DNA of 64,000 bases. Origin: Manihot esculenta. Taxonomy: Eukaryota > Streptophyta > Magnoliopsida > Malpighiales > Euphorbiaceae. The position numbers were made by a program, and so were the translations under genes. Below the pieces are notes generated by a model, which was not told the origin of the DNA, made no database searches, and saw only the letters and a list, made by a program, of their open reading frames with translations. Positions 1 to 10,414 of this stretch are shown here, one piece after another. Each line of letters begins with the position of its first letter. The first letter of the stretch is position 1. The stretch lies in NCBI RefSeq assembly GCF_001659605.2, contig NC_035176.2:19423122-19487121 (forward strand), given 5' to 3'.

Positions 1-513
1 GCCTTGACCACGCGGTTGGCAATGATAGAATTGGGTTTCTCTAAGTCTTAATGCGATCAACGGTTGTTCGATGCTAAATGCCCCAAGGACGTTCCTTGGC
101 AACTTGTTGATCAGTGTTTGATTAGCGAACGTTTCCTAATCAAACTAGAACTAAGGAGGAATTTGGATTGTGAGAAGCGTCTTCCACAACCAAAACTGAT
201 TTATTGAAATCAAATAGGAGTCTTTAATAATCAATGATCAATTCTGAACAAACTGGATCAGACTCACACTTCAGCTAGAATCTCTTTCTCATTGAAATTC
301 CTTTTCAATTAAATTATTGTTCTCTTTTGCTTTTAGATTTTAACTCATCAAAACAAACCCCCCTCTTTTACTTACTTGTTATTACTTGCCTTAGTCATTA
401 TTAGGAAGATACTTGGTGTCAATTTCCTGTGGTTCGACCCTATTTCCACTATTTACAAATTTATTTGTGATTGATAATAGGTTATTTTTGACGGCTTCGA
501 CAACCGCCTATCA
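1..513 (+). mobile_element. 3' end of an Athila-like LTR (upstream duplicate of the element A 3' LTR)
   Basis: This stretch matches 6344-6856 with one visible difference and no indel, and ends in the same terminus (…CCTATCA). It is followed by the same sequence that follows the A 3' LTR, not by a primer-binding site. It is therefore a copy of a 3' LTR end, not of the 5' LTR. The start of this LTR lies outside the window. Confidence 0.85.
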
Positions 514-1088
514 ATAGGAAAGGAGCGTACCTTGTGCTGGAAAAGGAAGGAAGAGTGATTCAAGGCTGCCAGAAGAGGAAGATGGCGCGCGTAGGTCTTC
601 ATAAGGCAGGTGTGCACGCGACTTGAACCGAATCAGGAAGGAGAGGCGCACAGATTGTGCTCTGCAGAAGAGGCAGGTGCGCAGATGCTTCTGAATAGGA
701 AGTATGAGTTGTCCAGATTTCCTATTTAGGTGGAGCCTCTTTTGAATCTTGAATCTGGACTAAATAAAGACCAAGTGCATTGAGATCTCCTCCCTGAATA
801 GAGAGTGGCGTGCGGATCATGCTGCATAAAGAAGTTGGCGCGCGGTCATTGAATGCAGAAGGGAAAGTGCATCTGTCCAGTCTTTCCTTTTTAGGTGGAG
901 CCTTCGTTTGAATTTGAATGCTGAACGCAGAAAGGGCAAGTGTGCCTTCATGAGATCTTGCTGCCTAAATTGGAAGATATGACTGCTGCAGTATGTGCAC
1001 ATCTTTGAACAAGGAAAGAAAGATTTGCGATTCGAATTTCAAATAATCTTCTGACTGAGCTTTCCTTATTTGCTTTTGCCTCTGCACT
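514..1088 (-). repeat. Fragment of the element B LTR, duplicate of 6857-7432
   Basis: This is the same sequence that flanks the A 3' LTR on its right (6857-7432), with about six scattered differences. It is also about 97% like part of the right B LTR (from 22670). It stops abruptly at 1086-1090 and switches into the middle of the A LTR, with only a CT shared at the joint. It contains no gene; the short open frames here are LTR sequence. Confidence 0.85.
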
Positions 1089-1603
1089 AGCCTTGACCAC
1101 GCGGTTGGCAAGGATAGAATTGGGTTTCTCTAAGTCTTAATGCGATCAACGGTTGTTCGATGATAAATGCCCCAAGGACGTTCCTTGGCAACTTGTTGAT
1201 CAATGTTTGATTAGCGAACGTTTCCTAATCAAACTAGAACTAAGGAGGAATTTGGATTGTGAGAAGCGTCTTCCACAACCAAAAATGATTTATTGAAATC
1301 AAATAGGAGTCTTTAATAATCAATGATCAATTCTGAACAAACTGGATCAGACTCACACTTCAGCTAGAATCTCTTTCTCATTGAAATTTTTTTTCAATTA
1401 AATTATTGTTCTCTTTTGCTTTTAGATTTTAACTCATCAAAACAAACCCCCCCTCTTTTACTTACTTGTTATTACTTGCCTTAGTCATTATTAGGAAGAT
1501 ACTTGGTGTCAATTCCCTGTGGTTCGACCCTATTTCCACTATTTACAAATTTATTTGTGATTGATAATAGGTTATTTTTGACGGCTTCGACAACCGCTTA
1601 TCA
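1087..1603 (+). mobile_element. Truncated 5' LTR of Athila-like element A
   Basis: This is homologous to 6341-6856 with about eight differences, and ends TTATCA just before the primer-binding site. Only the last third of the 1536-bp LTR is present, because the duplication joint cuts into it at 1087-1090. The TATA box and leader hairpin seen in the 3' LTR are therefore missing from this copy. Confidence 0.88.
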
Positions 1604-1608
1604 AAAAT

Positions 1609-1626
1609 TGGCGCCGTTGCCGGGGA
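1609..1626 (+). promoter_or_regulatory. Primer-binding site, tRNA-Asp type
   Basis: TGGCGCCGTTGCCGGGGA is complementary to the 3' end of plant tRNA-Asp(GUC). It lies 5 bases after the 5' LTR, as expected for Athila-type elements. Confidence 0.9.
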
Positions 1627-1654
1627 ATTGATCTAACTAACGTATTTTCCTTTT

Positions 1655-1741
1655 GTGACCAGGGCTGATAGTAAAGAAGCTCTTCTTTACGATCCTGAAA
1701 TTGAACGCACTGCCAAGACCTTACAAGCATGGCTACGGTAA
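1655..1741 (+). pseudogene. Remnant of gag N-terminus (start codon ATG changed to GTG)
   Basis: The frame starting at GTG 1655 reads V-T-R-A-D-S-K and runs for 28 codons to TAA. Elements B (21500) and E (47411) begin gag with M-T-R-S-G at the same distance from their primer sites, so the start here has been lost by an A-to-G change. The sequence then jumps to the region just before the gag spacer of element E. The capsid-like domain is deleted. Confidence 0.75.
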
Positions 1742-2112
1742 GTATGTCTTTTCTCTCTTCTCAAATTTCTGAACTAACCTCTATGGTGAGAAATTATGGT
1801 ATAGGTCAAGCCCAACAACTTCAACAAGCACATGCAGGATTCTATGGACAGCCAAGACATAATCCCTACCTTGACACATACAATTCAGGTTGGGGAGACA
1901 ATATGAGCTATGGCTATACAAGGACAGACCACTACCATGACTACCAAAGAGATCTGCAATACAATCCATGTTGGGGGGACAATCCGAATTATGGCTATGC
2001 AAGGGCTGACTACTACCAAAACTATCAAGCCCAAGCAACACCTCAAAACTCCAATATGGAACTTGAAGAGATGGTAAGGAAATTGGAAATTTCTGGGAAA
2101 ATTCTCCAATAG
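1729..2112 (+). pseudogene. Gag C-terminal remnant of element A, zinc knuckle deleted
   Basis: This is a 127-residue frame. Its start matches the E gag segment after the capsid region (…S-Q-I-S-E-L-T…G-Q-A-Q-Q), but the CX2CX4HX4C knuckle kept in B and E is absent. It contains two imperfect copies of a Tyr/Asn-rich unit (about residues 48-70 and 77-100) of the form N-x-x-W-G-D-N…Y-G-Y-x-R-x-D. The frame ends at TAG 2110-2112 in the context CAA-TAG-CAA, and the next long frame (2116-4191) continues in the same phase. The stop may be a simple C-to-T change or a leaky stop. I see no capsid domain, so a structural role is doubtful. Confidence 0.7.
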
Positions 2113-2115
2113 CAA

Positions 2116-4191
2116 GTGGATCAAGCGGTCAATTCAATGAACGCGCACATATTAAGAAGAGAGGAAGAGCTTCAAGATCTATGGGACGATGACGAAGAAA
2201 CAGACCAAGCTGCTGAGTCTGCTGCACAAATCACCACTACACTTGAAGCTGAACCAGTTACCCGATTCCAGGTTACTGCAAAATTTTCTGCACCAGCAAA
2301 TTCACCCAATGCCACACCTGCCACTGCTGAAATTGCACCGGCAATTGCTGAACCTGCTGTCCAAAAATCAGCAAGTGCTGAATCTGCCACCATTGCATCC
2401 CTTGTTGCTGTCCAAACACCAGCAACCTCAAAAATTGACACAACTGAACCAGAAGATGTTGCACTTACTGAACCAGCAACATACACCACTAAATCAGCCA
2501 CTATTGCATCCCCTGCTGTTGTCCAAAATCTTGAGCAACAAGTGAGCCAAATGGCCACTTCAATGAGCAAATTTGAGTCTCAAGGGAAGCTACCCTCCCA
2601 AACTGAGATAAATCCAAGAAAAAATGCTAGTGCCATCACATTGAGGAGTGGAAAAGAGCTACAAGACAGCAAGGCTAAAAAATTGCAAAAACAGGCCATG
2701 GAAGAAATTCTGCCAGAAAGTGATCAGGGCAGTGATTTGCCCAATTCACTAGTAGAAACTGACCCGATCGCTGGGCAAACTGAGCTGTCCAGCAGTGATT
2801 TGCCCAAATCACCAGAAAAGGCAGAGAGTGATCTGCCCAAATCAACAGACCAGGCAGAATCCAGTCAAAGGCAAAAACAGCAACTTATGGAGAAATTCAA
2901 GGTACCTCCTCCCTTCCCAAAGAGATTTGCAAGATCCCAAAAGGAGAAAGAGGAAAAAGAGATATTGGAGACACTTCGCAAAGTGGAAATCAACATACCC
3001 CTACTTGATGCTATCAAACAAATACCAAGGTATGCTAAATTTCTCAAAGAGCTATGCACCAATAGGAGGAAACTTGCTGAACATAAAAAGGTAAGTGTGG
3101 GGGAGTGTGTCTCAGCTGTCATTCAAAGGAAACTTCCCACCAAATGCAAGGATAGAGGAATGTTTGCCATTTCATGCAAAATAGGCAACATAGGAATAAA
3201 GAAGGCCATGTGTGACCTTGGAGCTTCAATAAATGTCATGCCTCTTTCTATTTTTAACTTGTTGAATGCAGGTACACTCAAGGGCACCAACATTATGATC
3301 CAATTGGCTGATCGATCTGTTGTCTACCCCAAGGGAGTGCTAGAAGATGTGTTGGTGCAAGTGGACCAATTAGTCTTTCCAGCAGATTTTTATGTTATTG
3401 ACATGGAGGAAGACAAGGGCAAAATCACCTCTGATATCCTACTTGGAAGACCATTCTTAAGTACAGCAAGAACTAAAATTGATGTGCATGATGGCACATT
3501 GACTATGGAGTTTGAAGGGGAAGTTATCAAATTTAATGTTTATGATGCCATGAAATTCCCCAATGATGTTTCTCCTGTTTATGGCCTTGATGTTATTGAT
3601 GATTTAAGTCAAGAAATTTTTGATTTTGATCAAGAAAATTTACTTTATGATGGTCTTTGCAGGAAAGGAGAAGTGGACAGCAATATCACTGAAGCAGAAA
3701 AAACAGCAGACTGCTGTAACTTGCTGGATGTGGGTGATTTGCCCAGTGATTTGCCCAGATCACTAGATAATCAGCTCAAATCACAGACCAAATCACTGGA
3801 GCAGACAGACTTGACAGACAGTGATTTGCCCAGATCACCAGATAATCTGCCCAAATCACAGCCCAAATCAGATAGCAAACAGCAGAAATCAGCACAAACA
3901 GCAACTGCACCAGAACTGAAACCATTGCCCAGCCACCTCAAATATGCCTACTTGGGAGCTGGAAATACACTTCCAGTAATTATTTCTAACCAGCTCAGCC
4001 AAGAAAAAGAGGAAAAGCTCCTTGATGTGTTGAGGAAGCACAAGAAAGCCATTGGGTGGACCTTGGAGGACATAAAAGGCACCTCAAGACCATTCGGGGG
4101 AGGCTTAAGACAGGATGCAGCACATGGAAAGCATGTTGCAGCTGCTGGTTCAACATTTTCTGCCCACAGACCAGCCACGACAGTGATTTGA
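2116..4191 (+). pseudogene. Gag-spacer/protease/RT-start frame of element A
   Basis: This is a 691-residue open frame. Residues 1-150 are low-complexity Ala/Thr/Pro-rich. About residues 206-250 repeat the S-D-L-P-K-S motif. From about residue 350 to 470 lies a retropepsin-like domain with active-site D-L-G-A-S (366-371) and the flap-side I-L-L-G-R-P motif (about 440). A second S-D-L-P-K/R stretch follows (about 550-600). Residues about 625-660 match the start of the Athila reverse transcriptase (…K-A-I-G-W-T…). Then the sequence jumps to text matching the 3'-ORF tail of element E, and the frame ends 30 codons later. It would process gag-pol if expressed, but it has no polymerase. The start is uncertain because the frame is continuous with the one upstream through a TAG. 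Confidence 0.85.
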
Positions 4192-4283
4192 CCAGTGATT
4201 TGCCCAAATCACTTGGCCTAATCACTCACATCCCAGGCAGTCCCTTTCCTTCTCCTTATTAATTTTTTCATATTTATGTTTAA

Positions 4284-4322
4284 ACATTGAGGACAATGTT
4301 TGGGATAGGTGTGGGGGTATTT
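4284..4322 (+). promoter_or_regulatory. Internal polypurine module (first copy) of element A
   Basis: It contains ACATTGAGGACAATGT, a perfect inverted repeat around AGGA, then GGTGTGGGGGTATT. TTGAGGACAA and GGTGTGGGGGTATT recur at 5286-5320 with the same 19-base offset. It lies about 1 kb before the 3' LTR. It resembles a second plus-strand primer site. Confidence 0.65.
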
Positions 4323-5285
4323 ACTGCTAGGTTATATTTTTGCATTGATTACATTATATTTTTGCTTTCTTTTTTGTTTCATTTTGCATCTTTTTGCCCC
4401 ATAAACACACACCAAAATTTTTTCTTTTTTCACACATTTTTTTCTTCACACACACACATAGAATTTTGACTTAGCTTTTACTCTACTCAGCATAGATAAC
4501 AAGGTTAAAAGAGCTTCCTATCTCATGACCCCATTGATTATCCAACCCTTTAAACCTAAATTGAACCATGCACAGTGTGTAGCCTTTACTTAGGAAGTTT
4601 TTCTTCTTGAATTGAGTTCTTGAAACTGCTGTGGCCAATAGGAAAGGAAAATAAAATACATGCAATAAAAGTTAGTGTAATTCTCTTTGAGTTGATTTTC
4701 CCAAATTGATATAAAAAGGAAAAAGAAAAAGAAAAACTCAGCAAATCAAAAAGCACAACCTGTTCCTATGATCTAAGGCTATGAACTGAGCTAATAGTCA
4801 CTTGGACAAGTGACCAACTGAGTAACCGGAGGTGTGTTACCCATGTGCACCGTCGCGTAAAAAGGTTGGTGACTTTTCAAGCATAAAAATAAAGTTTCGA
4901 TGGTCTAAGATTATGAACAGAGCTAGTAGCCACTTGGAGAAGTGACCAACTGAGTAACCGGGGGTGTATCACCCATATGCACCATCGCGTAAAAAGGTTG
5001 GTGATTTTTTCAGGCAAGGATAAAAAGTGCTGGTAATTAAAAATGCTTAAAATAGGGCAAGTCACTCTTAAGGGATTGCATTAAGCCTAATATAAAAGAA
5101 TAAGCATGATCAAATCAAAAACTTTCCCTTGGCCATGGTGAGTGATAGGAAACAAGGAAAGAAGGGGACAACCTTAGTACATGCATCCTACACTGTAGTG
5201 TTTCAAATTAGGAGTCTAGGGGGCTGATTAAGTGGTATTTAGGTTCAAAAGAAAAAGGAGTTTGATTGACTAAGTTATTTGTTGC
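4323..5285 (+). other. Non-coding 3' region of element A
   Basis: No protein is recognisable. It holds a roughly 132-bp unit present twice in tandem (about 4771-4900 and 4903-5035), each with C-A-C-T-T-G-G, G-T-G-A-C-C-A-A-C-T-G-A-G-T-A-A-C-C and AAAAGGTTGGTGA blocks. Single copies of this block occur at the same place in element B (8110-8215, reverse) and E (36690-36795, reverse). T-rich stretches fill the rest. Confidence 0.7.
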
Positions 5286-5320
5286 TTGAGGACAAGCAAA
5301 AAGTTAGGTGTGGGGGTATT
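5286..5320 (+). promoter_or_regulatory. 3' polypurine tract of element A
   Basis: TTGAGGACAA is followed by GGTGTGGGGGTATT, ending directly against the TG of the 3' LTR at 5321. This is the usual place for plus-strand DNA priming. Confidence 0.85.
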
Positions 5321-6856
5321 TGATCAAGCATAATTTAGCCACATTTTTATCATAATTATTATTGTTTATTTACACATTTTTTAGTTTAATTTATGGTTTT
5401 TATCTTGTTTTTACAGAAAAGGAAGAAATTGGAAAATTGGAGAAAAAGTGCAGAAAATTGACAGAAAAGTGATTGGGTCAGTGATTTGCCCAAAACACTC
5501 AAATCACCGGGCAAATCACTTTGACAGCAGAAACCTGGAGGCAACAGGCAGAAGTGATATGGGCAAGTGATTTGCCCAAGACACTCGAAGACACTGGCCA
5601 AATCACTCGAAGACACTGGCCAAATCACTCGCAGAAGACAGAGAGCAAAAAAAATGGACTGACTCACAGAAAAGTGATTGGGTCAGTGATTTGCCCAAAA
5701 CACTCAAATCACCGGGCAAATCACTTTGACATCAGAAACTGACAGAAGAGCGGGAAATTGGGCAGAAAACAGAAATCCGAATTTTCAGAAGTCCAATTCC
5801 AACCCAATCACTACCAACATAAAACCAAGAGCCACGAAAGAGCTTCTCATCCAAGAAATTCCAATTGCAATTAAATTCAACATCAAAAGAGGAGTCAAAC
5901 ACCAAATCAAAAAGGGATTTTGAAACCCTAGATGGATGGAATTCTTCAGCTATAAAAGGAGAGCCTCCAAACCAGTAGAGGCACCTTCTGATCAGGAACT
6001 CAGCACCTCTTCCTCTCGCCAGAAACTCTGCAGCTCTTCCCTTTTCTTTTCTTTTTCATCTTTTGTGTATTTAGTCTACCATGTGTGGCTAATTTTCATC
6101 TTTTCTAGTTGAAGTTGAGAATATTCAGATTTGTGATGAATTGGGAGGTTTAATACTCCATTGTTGAACTCTTGTTTATTTCAATATTTATGCAATCTGA
6201 TCTTTTCCATAATTATTACTTTGCTTTTAGAATCAATAAGGGCCCATTGCTTTTAAATTGCTTAAGTGATAAATTGTTTGAATGATTTAGGTTCGTAATT
6301 GCTTAAATTGTTTGAACATAAATATAATCAATTGCATAACCTAGCCTTGACCACGCGGTTGGCAAGGATAGAATTGGGTTTCTCTAAGTCTTAATGCGAT
6401 CAACGGTTGTTCGATGCTAAATGCCCCAAGGACGTTCCTTGGCAACTTGTTGATCAGTGTTTGATTAGCGAACGTTTCCTAATCAAACTAGAACTAAGGA
6501 GGAATTTGGATTGTGAGAAGCGTCTTCCACAACCAAAACTGATTTATTGAAATCAAATAGGAGTCTTTAATAATCAATGATCAATTCTGAACAAACTGGA
6601 TCAGACTCACACTTCAGCTAGAATCTCTTTCTCATTGAAATTCCTTTTCAATTAAATTATTGTTCTCTTTTGCTTTTAGATTTTAACTCATCAAAACAAA
6701 CCCCCCTCTTTTACTTACTTGTTATTACTTGCCTTAGTCATTATTAGGAAGATACTTGGTGTCAATTTCCTGTGGTTCGACCCTATTTCCACTATTTACA
6801 AATTTATTTGTGATTGATAATAGGTTATTTTTGACGGCTTCGACAACCGCCTATCA
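5321..6856 (+). mobile_element. 3' LTR of element A (1536 bp)
   Basis: It starts TGATCAAGC and ends CCTATCA. A TATA box (TATAAAAGG, 5951-5959) divides it. Upstream are repeated GTGATTTG…CAAATCAC palindromes (about 5470-5730, two near-identical blocks). About 125 bases downstream is the conserved leader hairpin sequence CCATGTGTGGCTAA (6079-6092). The last 513 bases are repeated at 1-513. Confidence 0.9.
5951..5959 (+). promoter_or_regulatory. LTR TATA box, element A
   Basis: TATAAAAGG lies in the middle of the LTR, followed within 50 bases by a C/T-rich tract, as in a plant RNA polymerase II promoter. Confidence 0.7.
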
Positions 6857-7784
6857 ATAGGAAAGGAGCGTACCTTGTGCTGGAAAAGGAAGGAAGAGTG
6901 ATTCAAGGCTGCCAGAAGAGGAAGATGGCGCGCGTAGGTCTTCCTAAGGCAGGTGTGCACGCGACTTGAACCGGATCAGGAAGGAGAGGCGCACAGATTG
7001 TGCTCTGCAGAAGAGGCAGGTGCGCAGATGCTTCTGAATAGGAAGTATGAGTTGTCCAGATTTCCTATTTAGGTGGAGCCTCTTTTGAATCTTGAATCTG
7101 GACTAAATAAAGACCAAGTGCATTGAGATCTCCTCCCTGAATAGAGAGTGGCGTGCGGATCATGCTGCATAAAGAAGTTGGCGCGCGGTCATTGAATGCA
7201 GAAGGGAAAGTGCATCTGTCCAGTCTTTCCTTTTTAGGTGGAGCCTTCGTTTGAATTTTGAATGCTGAACGCAGAAGGGGCAAGTGTGCCTTCATGAGAT
7301 CTTGCTGCCTAAATTGGAAGATATGACTGCTGCAGTATGTGCACATCTTTGAACAAGGAAAGAAAGATCTGCGATTCGAATTTCAAATAATCTTCTGACT
7401 GAGCTTTCCTTATTTGCTTTTGCCTCTGTACTTTCCTCATTTGAAGACTTTCCTTTTCTGAAAACTTTCCATATTTGAAAACTTTCCTTTCTTGGCACAT
7501 GTTCTAAATAAGGCAAGAAAGATTCTGCAGTTCAAATTTCGGACAGTTTGCTGACTGTGCTTTCTGACTCTTTCCTTATTTGGCACTTTCCATATATGAA
7601 AACTTTCTTTATTTGGAACTTTCCATATTTGGCACTTTTTGGCAGTTTTAAGAGCATTTTCTCCAGATTGTCTTTTCACACCTAGTTTCTGTAAAACATG
7701 AACAAAACCACAAAATTAGGTAGAAAAGGTACAAATAAACATCATTAAGATCATGATAATATGGCCTAAAATATGCTCTGTCAA
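6857..7784 (-). mobile_element. 3' LTR of element B, truncated by insertion of element A
   Basis: This matches 22670-23602 at about 97% and ends at TCTGTCA beside the polypurine tract. The break at 6857 is the insertion point of A; the A target duplication would be ATAGG, which cannot be checked from this window. It includes short degenerate repeats of the type GAAAACTTTCCTTATTTGG (about 7430-7650). Confidence 0.88.
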
Positions 7785-7820
7785 ATACCCCCACACCTAA
7801 CCTTTTGCTTGTCCTCAAGC
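7785..7820 (-). promoter_or_regulatory. 3' polypurine tract of element B
   Basis: On the minus strand this reads TTGAGGACAA followed, at the same 19-base offset as in A and E, by GGTGTGGGGGTATT, directly against the LTR. Confidence 0.85.
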
Positions 7821-8667
7821 AAACAAACACAGTTAAACAAACTCTCTTTGCTTTGATCCTTTATGTCCACTTAAGCTCTTACTCTAGACCCCTATGTTGA
7901 ATCATTGCAATGAAGAATATATGCATCAAGGTTACTTACCTCTTTCCTTGTCTCCCTTTACTTACCATGGCTAGGATCGGTTTTACTCAAGAGAGAGATC
8001 ATACATGCACAAGTTCTTGTTCAATTAAGACATATTCTAGCTTTCAGAGTGAGTTGCCCTTACCTTGAAGTACTTTATTCAGCCTTTTTGCACTTTAATT
8101 TTGCTTGAAAAAGTCACCAACCTTTTGACGTGAAGGTACATATTTGTGATATCTACCCCCAGTTACTCAGTTGGTCACCTGTCCAAGTGGCTACTAGCTC
8201 TATTCATAGTCTTTTGACCATTGGAACATTTTTCAATTTGTGCTCATGAAGTCTAGGCCTTTTCTGAATTTCTTTTTCTCAATGATTTGGGCAAATCAAC
8301 ACTAATTGCTAAAACAAGTCATTTTAAGTTCATTCACACATCAATCAATTAATTCTCTCAAATGAGTGTCATTAATACATTTTTCACCATGGCAAGCTCA
8401 AAGATTCAATTCAAAAGGCAATTCCTAAGTATGAATATATCTCATTGCAATTAATTCAACCTAGGTTTAAAGAGTCATCACATCAATGGGGTCATGGAAA
8501 GAAAGTTCATCCAACATAGCTCATCAGTTTGAGTAAAGCAAATCAAAAAGAAGAAGATTGTGGTTGTGTGTGTTATTGAAAGGAAAACGCAAACTGAAAG
8601 GGAAAAATTGAAAAGAAAACATAAACTGAAAGGGAAAAATGTGTCTAAAGCAAAAATTTAAAATGCG
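7821..8667 (-). other. Non-coding 3' region of element B
   Basis: No protein is recognisable. One copy of the conserved block with CAGTTGGTCAC, CCAAGTGGCTACTAGC and AAGTCACCAACCTTTT (plus strand, 8110-8215) is shared with A and E. The rest is AT-rich. Confidence 0.7.
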
Positions 8668-8703
8668 GTACCCCCACACCTAATTCATACATTGTCCTCA
8701 ATG
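8668..8703 (-). promoter_or_regulatory. Internal polypurine module of element B
   Basis: The minus strand reads CATTGAGGACAATG then AGGTGTGGGGGTA, with the same 19-base offset from GAGGACAA to GGTGTGGGGG as in the LTR-adjacent copy. It lies just after the RT-RNase H stop codon. Confidence 0.65.
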
Positions 8704-8772
8704 CATAAGAAACATAAAAGAACAAAGAAACTGAGTACTTCCCTTTGGTGTGGTTGGCATGGTGCGATGAGC

Positions 8773-10368
8773 CTATTCAGAGTGAGTGACGAACAAGTGT
8801 TCGTCTGGAAAGTCTTCTTTGACTGGACATGGCACCGAGCTAGAGGGAAATCGGCTGAGGTGGTCGGCCACTAGATTCTCTTTCCCTTTCTTGTCACGGA
8901 TCTTAAGATCAAACTCTTGCAATAACAAAATCCACCGAATGAGTCTCGATTTTAATTCCTTTTTCTTGAGCAGATATCGCAAGGCAGCATGGTCAGAATA
9001 GATGGTGACCTTAGTTCCCAAGAGATATGGTCTGAACTTCTCTAAGGCGAACACAACAGCTAAGAACTCTTTTTTTGTTATTGAGTAGTTGCTTTGGGCA
9101 GCATCCAGTGTGCGGGATGCATATTGGATCACATTGGGTGAGTTCCCCACACGTTGCCCTAAGACTGCCCCCACAGCGTAATTGCTTGCATCACACATGA
9201 TCTCGAAGGGCAAGTTCCAGTCAGGAGCCCGAATGATTGGAGCAGTCACAAGCAGTTCTTTTATCAAGTCAAAAGCTTTCTTACAATCTGCATCAAAATC
9301 AAAAGTTACATCTTGTTGGAGCAATCTGCATAATGGCAATGTGATTTTAGAGAAATCTTTTATAAATCTCCTATAGAACCCTGCATGGCCAAGGAAAGAG
9401 CGAATCTCTTTAATATTTGTGGGGTAAGGTAGATCTTTGATGGTGTCCACCTTTGCTTTGTCTACTTCAATGCCCTTAGCCGAGACAACATGGCCTAATA
9501 TCAAACCTTGGTTCACCATAAAGTGACATTTTTCATAATTCAGAACAAGGTTCGATTCAATGCATCTCTGTAGGATCTTCTCTAGATTAGCAAGGCATTC
9601 TTCAAAAGAGTTGCCATAAACTGTAAAATCATCCATAAATACCTCAATGATTTTTTCAACATAATCGGAAAATATGCTCATCATACATCGCTGAAAAGTG
9701 GCTGGAGCATTGCAAAGTCCAAATGGCATTCTTCTGAAGGCAAAAGTGCCAAAAGGGCAGGTGAATGTTGTCTTCTCTTGATCTTCTGGGGCCACTGGAA
9801 TCTGGTAAAAACCTGAATAACCATCAAGACAATAGTAGTGGGATTTACCTGCGAGTCTTTCGAGCATCTGATCAATGAAAGGCAAAGGAAAATGATCTTT
9901 CCTTGTAGCTGCATTTAGCTTTCTGTAATCCTTGCAAACTTTCCATCCATTCTGAACTCTAGTCGGAACAAGTTCTCCTTCAGCGTTTGGCACAATGGTG
10001 ATTCCAGTTTTCTTTGGAACCACATGCAAAGGACTTACCCATTTGCTGTCAGAGATAGGGTAGATGATACCTGCGTCTAGAAGCTTGATTATCTCCTTTT
10101 TCACAACCTCCATCATGGGTGGATTCAGTCTTCTTTGAGCATCTCTGACTGGCTTGCATTCTTCCTCAAGGTGTATTTTATGCATGCACGTGGTGGGGGA
10201 GATACCTTTGATGTCATCTATGGTCCAACCCATGGCTTGCTTGTGCTTCCTCAGTACTTTCAGGAGGCTTTCTTCTTCAAGTTGGCTCAATTGATTAGAC
10301 ACTATCACTGGAAGTGTCTTTCCGACTCCCAAGAATGCATATTTCAAGTTGCCTGGAAGAGGTTTCAA
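8773..10368 (-). CDS. Reverse transcriptase-RNase H of element B (Athila type)
   Basis: This is a 531-codon open frame that copies element RNA into DNA and degrades the RNA strand. The first 55 residues match the Athila pre-RT region. RT spans about 60-300, with the first catalytic Asp in L-D-G-Y-S-G (D182) and the metal-binding box F-M-D-D (244-247). RNase H spans about 385-505, with D393, E434, D459 and D502 as candidate catalytic acids. The tether motif [11 protein letters not shown] is seen at about 325-335. The frame stops 24 codons after V-A-D-H-L-S-R; element E continues here into integrase, so integrase is deleted. The ATG is internal to the original polyprotein. There is no lesion inside the domains. 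Confidence 0.92.
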   Translation of the reverse strand: MKPLPGNLKYAFLGVGKTLPVIVSNQLSQLEEESLLKVLRKHKQAMGWTIDDIKGISPTTCMHKIHLEEECKPVRDAQRRLNPPMMEVVKKEIIKLLDAGIIYPISDSKWVSPLHVVPKKTGITIVPNAEGELVPTRVQNGWKVCKDYRKLNAATRKDHFPLPFIDQMLERLAGKSHYYCLDGYSGFYQIPVAPEDQEKTTFTCPFGTFAFRRMPFGLCNAPATFQRCMMSIFSDYVEKIIEVFMDDFTVYGNSFEECLANLEKILQRCIESNLVLNYEKCHFMVNQGLILGHVVSAKGIEVDKAKVDTIKDLPYPTNIKEIRSFLGHAGFYRRFIKDFSKITLPLCRLLQQDVTFDFDADCKKAFDLIKELLVTAPIIRAPDWNLPFEIMCDASNYAVGAVLGQRVGNSPNVIQYASRTLDAAQSNYSITKKEFLAVVFALEKFRPYLLGTKVTIYSDHAALRYLLKKKELKSRLIRWILLLQEFDLKIRDKKGKENLVADHLSRFPSSSVPCPVKEDFPDEHLFVTHSE

Positions 10369-10414
10369 ATCTGATTCTAAATTTTTCTGGCCTGTTGTCT
10401 GTTGTCCTTCTGAA

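Larger units (their letters stand above)
1087..6856 (+). mobile_element. Element A: Athila-like Ty3/gypsy deletion derivative
   Basis: The order is truncated 5' LTR, tRNA-Asp-type primer site, gag N-terminal scrap, gag C-terminal/protease frame, polypurine module, 3' untranslated region, second polypurine module and full 3' LTR (5321-6856). Most of gag, almost all reverse transcriptase, RNase H, integrase and most of the extra 3' ORF are missing. The joint near 4096 fuses the start of RT to the tail of the 3' ORF seen in element E. The element sits inside the left LTR of element B. By family knowledge it cannot transpose by itself. Confidence 0.85.
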
